64,000 bases of DNA from positions 104,021,372 through 104,085,371 of the forward strand of contig OZ023274.1 of assembly GCA_964007475.1 (NCBI GenBank), written 5' to 3'. The DNA comes from Hybos culiciformis (lineage: Eukaryota > Arthropoda > Insecta > Diptera > Hybotidae). Position 1 is the stretch's first letter. Every line of letters begins with the position of its first letter. Below the pieces are notes generated by a model. That model was not told where the DNA came from and searched no databases. It saw only the letters and a list, made by a program, of their open reading frames with translations. A program made the position numbers and the translations under genes. Below are positions 53,326 through 64,000 of this stretch, one piece after another.

Positions 53326-53649
53326 GCATAAAGGAAGTATAAATAGAGAAACTAGTCCCATACAAAAAATGAAAATACAAATAGTGAAACAAAAAATCCA
53401 TATCACAAAACCCCATGAGCTTTTTTTTTTGTATTTTTTGAGAATTCCACTCTCACAAAAGCTTTTAAAACTTTAAAAATTGTATAGAACTGTTGTTATT
53501 TTGAAAGTTTTAAAAGCTTTTGTGAGAGTGGAATTCTCAAAAAATACAAAAAAAAAGCTCATGGGGTAGTGATATGGATTTTTTGTTTCACTATTTTTAT
53601 TAGCATTTTTTGTATGGGACTAATTTCTCTATTTATACTTCCTTTATGC
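53326..53649. mobile_element. 324-bp near-perfect hairpin element
   Basis: Two arms of about 155 bases are reverse complements at roughly 95 percent identity, separated by a very short loop near 53488. Ends GCATAAAGGAAGTATAAATA and the inner TAGTCCCATA match the ends of the 1.9 kb element at 12598-14509, so this looks like a foldback derivative of the same family. No clear target duplication was found. Confidence 0.85.
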
Positions 53650-56600
53650 ATATATAAGTAAGATTAGGCGGGCATTACAAAATGCTCAAAATCATAAATT
53701 TATCTTTTGCATTAGTCAAGGTGAATTCAAATTAATTTTCAAATTTTGTATTAAAATTTTTATTAAACATTTATTTTTTATGTTTATAACTAATATTACA
53801 AAAAAAAAAAAAATTGTAATATTAATAAAACAATTTGGAACATAACAAATTTTTATTACAAAAATTAGACATTATTTTTAATATTTAGAAAAAGCATAAA
53901 AGAAGTAAAAGAAATTTATGACTAGTAGAGTTATTAAATCGCACATATATATAAAAAAAATAGAATATTATTTAGGATTGAAAAATTAACAAAACTAAAT
54001 GTTATATATTTGTAAAATATAAGCGGGTGTATTTAAAAAAAAAAAAATTATGCATTAAAATTTAAATAAGATTCTAATACTTAAATAACGTAAGAGAAGA
54101 TATCTTTAGACTTAAGTCCTACAAAAACATAACTATTAATATTTTATATTTCCTCTCATTAACTATGTATATATACTTTTTTAAAATGTATTTATTTTTT
54201 ATTAACTTTCCTAAGAATAGTAATTTATAAAAAAAAATAAATTTAAATTTATGACTACATAAATATTTCATCGATCTTACAAATAAATGTAAACACATGT
54301 AAAATCATATCCTGCAATAAATATAACACAAATTTTAGAATTTATTCTTTAAAAGTATTCAAACCTTAAATCAATAAAAAAAATTTTTATTATCTTTATG
54401 TTAACTCTCGTACTTTGACAAGAAAACAAAATAAATTGTTGAAATGCATTACGGATAATCTTGTTTTTCCCTATATTTGTATTACATCTTATAACTACAT
54501 TAAAAAAATAAATCTGTTTGAAATGTTCTAAACTGCACTACTTAAATAAAAAATATATTTTGCATACTAACATAATTATTTGAAGGTGTAAAATATACAA
54601 AATTTTTTTTTACTTTTTAACTTTTTTTATTATTGCAAATTATAATAAATGTATCAGAAAATTTTACTTAACCGTTACCAAAACCAATTTATTATATACA
54701 TATAGCAGGATTATAAATATGTTAAAAAGTCTTTTAATAAGTAAAATATTTTCTCATGAAAATTACCATTCCGCTTATGATACGTATTAATTAAGTAAAA
54801 AGTAAAAAAAAAAAAAAAATCATAACTAGTAAGCTCTTTGGTAAAACATGCAAAAGTCAACAGTGGCATAATTTAAAATGCATGTTGAAAATGGAATTAT
54901 AAATACCACAGATTTTTTAAAATATAACTTTTTTATTTGCCTTATTTTTTTTTTTTATTCTTTCACTAACTCTTAAAAGAAAAAAAAACATAAAATTATT
55001 CAATGAACATGACAAATAAAAAATTAAACATAACTACTAATGTAAAAGTATGTAATATATGATATGAGCATATATTTGTACAGAAAGTTATAACGTATTA
55101 CCAGTTTGAAAACCTAAGAAGCTTGATGAGACTTCAATTAATGCGAATTTTTCAACAATCTGCTTAAACTTGCTTAAACTTAGATTTGTTATGGCTAGAT
55201 TAGATTTATTTTCGAACTTATATTTGGGAAAAAGAATGAAGTTAAGCTATTAAAAATCTATTAAGAAAGGCGAATTATGTTAGTAGAAGCTAAATAAGAG
55301 GATACATTACAGTTCTCTGTTTTATTTCTAACAGATAAATTAACAGTAGACCATCATAGCGTTTTGTCTTCATCCCACCGCGTGTAGTGGTTTCGATTCT
55401 CAACTCAGACTGAAATTTCATTCAAATCTATAACTTTCAGAATAATATTGAAAAATAATTTTTTTTTTTTACATAGCGTACTATGCAACAAGGATGCATT
55501 GTGCAATATATAAAAGATTCGCAAGCATGTTAATGAATAATAAACTAATTTAAAGAGAATAAAAATTCATTGTGATATTTCGAAAACTATGAAAGTAGCA
55601 AATAGTAGAATAATAATAACTTTTCTTTTTTATACTCTATTAAAAAATTTTCTATTTCCTATATTTAAGAAAAAAAAAAATGTTATATTCATTCTCATTG
55701 TATACCATACCTTCAATAAATACTATAACATCATAGGCACAGACAATAAAAATATAATATTCTTATTTAACTATACATTCAGATATAATGTAATATAATG
55801 TAATCTAGAAAACAATTTATTCATTATGCATATAACTATGTATGTAATGAGAACATAATAAGCACTTGTCAAAATTTATAAGAATATAATGAGCAGGTGT
55901 TATAAAGAAAATAATTTAATAAAATTATATAAAAAATATTCATTTCACTTATCACTAATTAATAGTTTTGAAAATTATTTAAGTAAACCGGTTCAAATTC
56001 ATATCATGAAGTTACTGGGAAAGGTCAATAAACTGTACCTTAAATTACGAGTATATGTCTATCAAGTTAAACGCCAACTATTTCTTACAATCATAATAAC
56101 TAGTAAAAGTATAGATTTTTCAATCTTGAATAAACCCTTTGAAATGGAAAAATTTTATTTCTGTAACATAAAAATAGTTAAATTATTAGGTTTGTTCCTC
56201 TTTTATTAGCATAAAACATTTTTAAATAAGATACATATGCATAATATACATCCTTTACAGGGTGTTTGAAACATATTTCCTTATCTCGAATATTTGGGCT
56301 TTTCGTTGACAAATATTCTTAACCATATATGTAAATGTAAGCTTATTTTGGATTAATAATTTTTAAGCAAAATTAAGTAAGACTATAAGAGGTGAATTTA
56401 AATTTTATGTTTTGCAATTTTTAGTTCTATCAAATATTTGAAAAGCTCCAATTAATACAATTTAAACTGTATGTTACGTATTCTGTCAAATATTCAACTG
56501 AAGAACAGATCTATAAGATAAGCTGTCCAAAATGAAGCCAATTAATTTTTTGTTTCTTCTTGTCAGTGTTTTTTTTTGTAAGAACCCAACAACTTATCAA

Positions 56601-57493
56601 TATTAGAAGATAAGATATCTACTATGTTTTTTGTTTATACAAAAAATAAAAACTTAAAAAAAATCTAAATAAAAAATAGTTTACTATAAATATAAATTTT
56701 ATATTCATAGTTATAGTATCGTTATTTCAACTTAGTTAGCATATATTGGTCATATATTTTGTTAAAATAAAGCTGATTAAAAATTATATTCAAAAATAAT
56801 AATAATAAAAATAAATAAATAAATAAATAAATGAATTTAATAAAGGAATTTAAAAAAAAAAACTGATTTAATTTTTTTTATATTTATTTTAACATCCGAA
56901 AATATTTATGTAAAATAGATATTGGAGTTTAAAGTTTGGGTTTTTAAGTTTTTTGTTGTTTTTTCTCTTATCTCAGATTATTAGTTTTTATCGCACTAAA
57001 TGTGTCGTCGTGACTGCGATCAAATTTCTCTCCATTATAATAATTTTAAAGCAAAGTAGATTTTATATAAATCTTATTTAAGAAAAAAAAAAATTATGTT
57101 AAATTAATGAAAATTAATTAACGCATACAAATTAGCGATATAGTATTACACTTTTTATTTGATGTTTTTTTTTCTTGTATGTATAATCAAATTTAAGTCA
57201 CGACATTCAAATAAAAAGAAAACTCATGAATTTTTTTTTGGATTAATTTTTTTTTTCATAAGCTGTTATAATTTATTACACGTGCTATAGGCGCTAATTG
57301 ATAAACATAAATATTTCACGGTTCTAAACAGAAATTTAGAAGAAGAAAAAAAAAAAAAAACCGAAAATTATGAATATTTTTTTAATATTTATATGCATAG
57401 GTTAAAATAGGGAGAGTCTTAAGTTTATCCTATTTTTTTTAAATTAATGCTAGAAGTGCTAACAAAAAATTATACATATGGAATTCAAAGAAA
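53650..57493. other. AT-rich non-coding stretch, possible SINE remnant
   Basis: No coding exon recognised. At 55350-55430 a less AT-rich segment holds GGTTTCGATTCTC, close to the RNA polymerase III B-box of tRNA genes, preceded by a GTTTTGTCTTCATCCC segment; this resembles a decayed tRNA-derived SINE. Plus-strand frames at 55589-55798 and 55889-56209 have no known motif. Confidence 0.45.
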
Positions 57494-57752
57494 TCGTCTG
57501 CTAAGAAATGAAACAATGTATAATGAAAAGTATAGTTTCGACTAATTTGAATTTAAAGATTTGAAAATTAAAAAAAACGTATGCAAAAGTATCAAGTAAC
57601 GTAAAATTTTCATCTAAAAAACACATTTTAATCAACATTAAGAATATTGCAAAGTAGTTGTACTTATAAAATCGAGTACGAGGAATCGAATGGTGCTATT
57701 GTCAAATAATGACGTATAAATGTCATACGTTGTTTCATTTCTCAGCAGACGA
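57494..57752. mobile_element. 259-bp MITE with about 33-bp inverted repeats
   Basis: Ends TCGTCTGCTAAGAAATGAAA and, read inward from the right, TCGTCTGCTGAGAAATGAAA, both continuing into CAA(T/C)GTAT. Interior AT-rich and non-coding. No certain target duplication. Confidence 0.78.
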
Positions 57753-59189
57753 AATTATCATAAAAAAAATGCGGGAAGAATAGAATTTTTTTTTTCATAT
57801 TAAATTCAAACATCCGTGATTCGTTAGTTTATAATTTAATTTATTTTAATTTTTTATCTATTGCTTGGTCGGACAAACTAATGTTCAGTTAGGCCGCAAA
57901 TCCTTTTCTATAGTTGGTAAATACTTAAAAAACCAGACCGACAATACCGAGAGAATAAATAAGCAAAACACTATAAGAATTGTTACAACATAAATTCATG
58001 CTTCAATTATCATGCCAATAGTAAATACTTTTAAAAACTAATAACAATAACAATAATTTTTATTCATTTTATAATTTAATAAATTAAACAGTATAAATAA
58101 ATGCATAAGAAAAAAAAATTCTATTTTATTTTTATTTTTCAATTTTTATTTAAAAATTTTTGAAAAGAACCACCTCTTTTGATTATCAATTCCGAGTATT
58201 TATCCTTTTAGTTTTTTTTAACATACTGATTTCATTTTTATGCTGATTTCGCGCATAGACTATACATACAATGTATTATTTATTATTTACTATGGATTTC
58301 AAATGCTACATAATGTATATGCCAATTATTTGAAAATAGTACTACTGAAAATAGTGAAAAATTTTTCTTAGAATTCATATCAAATATGTTTTCAATATTT
58401 GTTTCTCTTTAGTATGTGGTTGTTAGTGTATCCTGTTTCGGCTTCGTAGCTTTGTAGCTTTGTAGTTTATAAATAATATGCTGCCTCAAAATATGCTTTT
58501 ATTATGTTGAACCTGCTGAAACTTAAATGCCAAGAGAGCATTTTATTCGATTAAATAAATTCAAGAAAACTTCTAAATGTTTTTTAAATTAAAATCGAAA
58601 TGAAAAAGTAATTGAGTTTTTATATAGTACCCTGTTGCTGAACAAAGTTTATTCATATATGTAATTTTTAAATGCACCTAAGGTAAACAGCGAAAAGTGA
58701 TTTTAATCAAATAATTTTTTTTAGTTTTTCCACCACGATAGAAAATTTTTTATTTTTATTTTTATTTCGATTTTTTTATTTACATTAAAAAAGATTTAAG
58801 TTAAATTGACTCATGAATAAACGAAAAAAAAGTTAAAAGAATAAGGCGCGGATTTTTTTTTTTTTAGTTTTTTCTTCAACCTTTTTCAGAGTTAAAAGTA
58901 TATTTGTGTAATTTTGTCAATTGAAAATATTATCTTTTTTTTTTTTTAAAGAATTTCAATGAATATAATATTTTTTTTAATAGAAAAAATCATGATCACT
59001 TTTTGATAGTTCTATTCACACTTAAAAATAATTTGAAATTATAAGATTTTGTGGGTTTAAAAGAACTGAATATTAACTTTTGGGTGAAAACCAAAGGTAA
59101 AAATATTATTAGAACAATTGTAATTGTAAAAGAATAAATTTGTATTAAATCTGGATTCGAAATCTTTACCATGTCTTTGAGAAATTAAA
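57753..59189. other. AT-rich non-coding stretch
   Basis: Nothing recognised beyond A/T runs and short direct repeats such as the GTAGCTTTGTAGCTTTGTAG segment at about 58447. Confidence 0.6.
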
Positions 59190-59326
59190 TTGGTACCCAA
59201 TCATTCACTTTCAAGCTTTTGACAGATATTATCATTAAGAAAAGGTTCTTAGCCACAAATAGGCTACGAACCTTTTCTTAATTATAATATCTGTCAAAAG
59301 CTTGACAGTGAATGATTGGCTACCAA
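59190..59326. repeat. 137-bp near-perfect palindrome (hairpin)
   Basis: Arms of about 65 bases starting TTGGTA(C/G)CCAATCATTCAC pair with only four mismatches around a loop of about seven bases (ACAAATA). It could be a foldback transposon remnant or the DNA of a hairpin RNA. No target duplication is certain. Confidence 0.85.
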
Positions 59327-62300
59327 AAAATGAATCGTTCTAATTCTAGCAATAATTATTCTAGCAATAATTATTAAAATCGCAGTGAAATTTAAGCGCC
59401 AAAGAAGAGTAAAATTTTGTATTAATTTTAATATCTTGATTTTAATGCAACATATTATCGGAAGTGTCAAAAATTCTAACTTTAAATTTTGAATATATGA
59501 AAAAATGTAAACATTTTAAAACTATTTTAATGAAAGAATAAATATTTACTTATTAAAAAATCAAAACATTTTCATTTCAAAAGGAAATTGCTGAAGTTTT
59601 TCATTTCAAACATCTTAAACATATTAGTTTTACATAGTTTTTTTTTTTCGTTTACAGTGAAAACATATAATAAAACCCAATTTATGTAATTTTTATTTTT
59701 GTATTTTCGCACGATAATTTTTATTTTATTTTTTAATTTTTTTTCTAGAAATGAAGAAGAAAAAAAAAAAAGTTCAAAAATTTCAAACTAACAATTGAAA
59801 TAAATTCCATTCAAATAAATAATTTTGAATAAAAAAATAAATATTTAACACTCTTTTAAGATAAAAACTGGAAAAAAAAAAAACTAATAAAAAGAATTTA
59901 ACATTTTTTTTTTTCTTCAACTCTCTAGACATACTAAGATTTATATCTTTTCAACAAGAAAAGTTTAAAAAAAAAAAATAAAACCATTAAAATGACATTT
60001 TTTTTTTATTTATTTTAATTATTTTTATGTTATTTATTTATAAATTTTTTTTTGTTTAAATATACCTTAAAAATTTGTTTTTTTTTTCCCTGTTTAAAAA
60101 TTCTTTTACGCACAGTGGTTGTTAAAATATAAATTTTTTAAAAAAAAAAAATAATTTACATGAAAATCAAATATTTTTAATTTATTTGCATTTTATTTAT
60201 TTTGAAGTATGAAAAAAAAAATACAAAAATACAAAAAAATTCTATTAATTTTTTATTTGCAAAAAATAAATAAAAATATAATAAATATTAAAATGAAAAC
60301 ATAAAAGATATTAAAAATATTAGATTTTATATAAAAAATTTATATACTATATAAATTATATATATTAATGTGGGATGCATTTTTTTTTAATATCATGCTC
60401 TGAATACAAAAATTATTTTGTCCATATTATAAAGTTCAATGCACAATAAATATATAATTTTAAAGCAGGTAACAACCCTTTTCATTAATCTTAAACCGGG
60501 CTAAAATTGTTTAAATATTAGTTTCCTATGATTTCTAGTTTTTAAGAGAGGAAACATCTTCAATTTATACGGATTTTATGTACATAATATTGGTTACAGA
60601 ACAATAATATTATCAATAACTCTAAATATATATAAAAACAAATTCACTCCAGATTTTGTTTCTAGTACATTGGACTTATATATCAGAGACTTTTAATACC
60701 ATTATTGATTATTGAGCCATAATTTTCAACTGTCACCAAAGTGGCAAATATTTTAAATTTAAAGGGATCCTTAAAATCTAAATGTACCTACATATAAACT
60801 TAAAAAATAAAAAACTTATCTTTTAATTTAAATAAAAATGTTTCTACAAAACAGTTTTCCTTTTAAAACTCTATATTACAGTAAGAAAATTGTTTTTTTT
60901 TTTTAATCGTAATTTATTAGGACGGCAATTCTGTAAACAATAATATCAATTAAGAAAAAACACATTTCATGTTAAAATAAGTTATGCATCCGTAACATAT
61001 TTACATTATCATAATGTTTATAATAATCAAGCATGTAAGTAAATGAGAGTACAGTGTTCAAAGTTAAAAAGATTGAAAAAAAAAAAAATTAATTGATGCA
61101 AATGTTAAGAAATTTTTAATCAAAATAGGCGGTTAACAGAAACGTTTTTTCTATAATCTAGTGCAAGTAAAAGTTTTTCGTTTTGAAGTTTTAATTATAA
61201 TAAATTGATCATAAATTAATTGTGACTAGTTTCATAATAAACATTAAAAATATTTATATATAAATGTACCTGTATATTTTGCATATTTTTTTTTCCTTTT
61301 TAATTCAAGGGAATAATTCTTAAATTATTACTTAACTATTATACGAAATTCCTGAATATAAAAATTTTAATAGATGTCCCTAAGTTATATAGATACTAAG
61401 CATAAACAGGAAAAAATAAACATCTGATAGTTAATACTAAGAAATTGTATACATGAGTTGCAAATATACATATTTTTATGTAAATCTTTTAAAAAAATAT
61501 TGATAAAATATTATTCATAAATTTAATTTAATATTTTCCTTTTTTCTTCAAGAAATAACATTTCTTATGCAGTGAAATTGATTTGACAATATTATATTAC
61601 TCTTGTGTATGAAAATGATCTTGGTTTTCAATGAACTTTGTAATTTTTGTATTTTTGAAAGATCACATAGAAATAATCACATTAAACGAAGACATATAAA
61701 TTAAGTTGTGAGCTAAATAATACATCGAAGAAACCATAACGATTTTTTGTGATGATGTCTTCTATCTAAAATGATAATTTTTGGTTTCCTAGGTTCATTA
61801 GGTTTTTAGTATTTTTTTTTTGAAGGTACTTAGCTTTCATAATAACAAAAAATGAATACTATCAACAAAAACTTGTCTTAATGACAGTTTTTATTTTAAG
61901 TTTTTTTTTTAGTTTTTTTCGTAAATAAAAACTCATTAACCACACATTGAACGAATAAAACGGAAAAGATGAATAGCAGAAAAATTATATATGATGAAAA
62001 TTATAACTTTAAAGAGCAAAAAAAAAAAAAACGTTAATACTTTTCTTAATTATTTTCAAAATACCTTTTAATAATTCTCACTCAGCTTTTAATTATATAT
62101 CATTACGATTTAATTTCTTTAACAATATTTTGAAATTTTTATTTTAGGGAGGAACAAGCCATAACAAAACATTTTAATGTTCTTGTATACATAAGTATAT
62201 AATCTTTGGTACGTACTTATGTGTATGTATTTAAGATAATTTTATATGGAAAAAGAAAATCTGATTTTTCTGCATGAGAGCAACAAACTGAAACTACTTA

Positions 62301-64000
62301 TGTTTTTGTACTTTATTTTTTATTGTTAGATAATAAAATATTTTTCCTGTTAATTTTCTTGAATTGAAGTTTATTTTTTATTTATTAAAAGCACTTAATT
62401 CTACTTTACATAAATATTTTGTAATTGTAATAATTTAAATTTTCCGTTAATATTTTAATATAGAGTTATAAGAACAAAAAGAAAAGAAATTTTCTTTTTT
62501 AAAAGCTGCGATTAACATTAATATTGAATAAATGGCGCTAAGTAAGATAAGCTTAATATGTTGGTTATATCAAAGTAAGCCTAACATTCTGTTTATAGAG
62601 ATTCTGTGGGAGTTTTGTTTTAGTTTTTCGTGTAAACTTATTTGTAAATTTAATTAAATATAATTATTGACAAATTTGATGATGGGTCATAGCCTTGTAT
62701 TAATATGCCACACAAAATTTTTATTATCAATTTTATGTTTTGAAAAAAGATTAAACATAATATGTATAAATTATAATATGAAAGGTTATCAAAAAAAAAA
62801 AGTTTGCAACATGAAAAAAAAAAATTATTTATTTTGTTCAAACTTTCCAATTTTAAAATGTAAAATTTAAAAATTTCACACATAAAATCTTTTTAAATTG
62901 ATTTAAATTATAATTTAATATGAATTTTTATAACTTTATTTAAATATTAAATATTTTATTTCTATCATTTGTCGGTCTATTGTAAAAATTGATTTATTTA
63001 TTGATTTATGAATTTAAGTTTAAAAAAATAAATCAAAAGCGAGAATAAAAATAATTTATTTTTAATTTTTGCAAAAACCAGATAGTCTAGCCGTCTTCTA
63101 GGCACAAAACAAAATATTGAAAATTGATTTGTTAAAAGGGATTAAGCAAATTTTTATTCGATGCAGTCGATTTTCTTTCGTAAAAATTAATATTAATTAT
63201 ATAATAAATTGAATTTAATAATTAAATTATGTTTTTTTTAATCATATTTTAAGGAATTTTCATATAGTTTCATACATTTGTTATGACTTTTATGACTACG
63301 AGATGATGTGATTAGTTTTAATACTTTGTACAAGGCTTGAATATTAAGATAGGTATTGAACGAAATCAAATAGATGCGATTTCATGCTTATAATTCCCTT
63401 CAACATAATATCTCTACGTAGTGAGTCAGAAATTATAACTTTTGATTGCAATTTAAAAAGCATAAAAATTCATCTGTATAAAATTTGAGACAACTATGAA
63501 TGTTGTGCATAACTTTAACCAATTATTTTCTTTTGTTCAATATACAAGTTTAAAAATTATCACTCTTTTTTTAACACAAAAATTTCGTCCGAATCGTCAA
63601 GGCTAAAAAATTTTCAAATTATTATTATTTTTAATTTTTTTTTGTCTTTCAAATTATTGTTTTTTTTAAAATTGATCAAAAAAATAATAACAATAATAAT
63701 TTTAACCGTGTCAGATCTTTTTTTTATCTATTTTTTCACGATTTTCTGTGAAGAAAATCGTATACTGCGCGATTATTTGAAATCCATTAAAAAATAAAAA
63801 TCCCATACATTCATTCAGTAAATCTTGTACATTTTTATTTTTTTTAATTTCAAAAAGATTAAAGTTGTAATAATTTTTATGTTCGAAAAAAAAACAATCT
63901 TTTTTTTTTTTTAATTTGGTTTCTATTATTTATTATATATATTTTCAATGCCCACTTACACTTTTATCTTTTGTATAGAGAAAAAAAACAATCTTTATGT
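59327..64000. other. AT-rich non-coding stretch to window end
   Basis: Long A and T runs, many above ten bases, and short microsatellites. The small frames near 62650-62883 on both strands overlap each other and show no motif. No gene seen. Confidence 0.6.

Noticed and set aside
55889..56209. 106-codon plus-strand frame
   Set aside because: No recognisable motif, composition follows the AT background, and length is not exceptional for this DNA.

Overview
This window is a piece of a very AT-rich animal nuclear genome, almost certainly an insect. The only protein-coding gene I can support is on the minus strand: a nearly textbook prickle / spiny-legs (pk) gene, which encodes a core planar-cell-polarity protein. 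Six exons with GT...AG introns and consistent reading phases join into one open frame of 1170 codons. The order is an N-terminal spiny-legs (Sple) region, a low-complexity linker, a PET domain, three LIM zinc-binding domains, a basic conserved block and a C-terminal CIIS farnesylation signal. The close likeness to Drosophila Sple, including short motifs in the linker, points to an insect and fits a fly-like (dipteran) lineage, but I cannot name the species.

Layout. 1-3080 is AT-rich non-coding sequence beyond the 3' end of pk. 3081-3554 is a small hAT-like element. 4239-6711 holds the last four exons (LIM3 plus C-terminus, LIM1/2, PET/LIM1, PET), packed close together. A 10.2 kb intron (6712-16947) carries several transposon relics, including one element nested in another. 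The linker/PET exon lies at 16948-17626. A 26.9 kb intron (17627-44551) separates it from the Sple-specific first coding exon (44552-45558) and is studded with foldback elements, a 62-bp minisatellite, a second copy of the hAT-like element, a pogo/Tigger-like element and copies of a 390-bp inverted-repeat family. 45559-64000 is upstream sequence with no recognisable coding exon. It does contain a 324-bp near-perfect hairpin element, a compact 137-bp hairpin, another inverted-repeat element, and a GC-rich island about 3 kb upstream of the Sple start that could be a promoter or untranslated exon.

The notable biology beyond pk is the dense set of non-autonomous DNA transposons. Several have exact target-site duplications readable directly from the sequence: 8 bp for two hAT-like copies, 7 bp for a 1.9 kb element, TA for the Tigger-like element, and TAA for a CACTG-ended element. 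No tRNA, rRNA, CRISPR array, intact transposase or second gene was found. I did not find a convincing new multi-gene system here.
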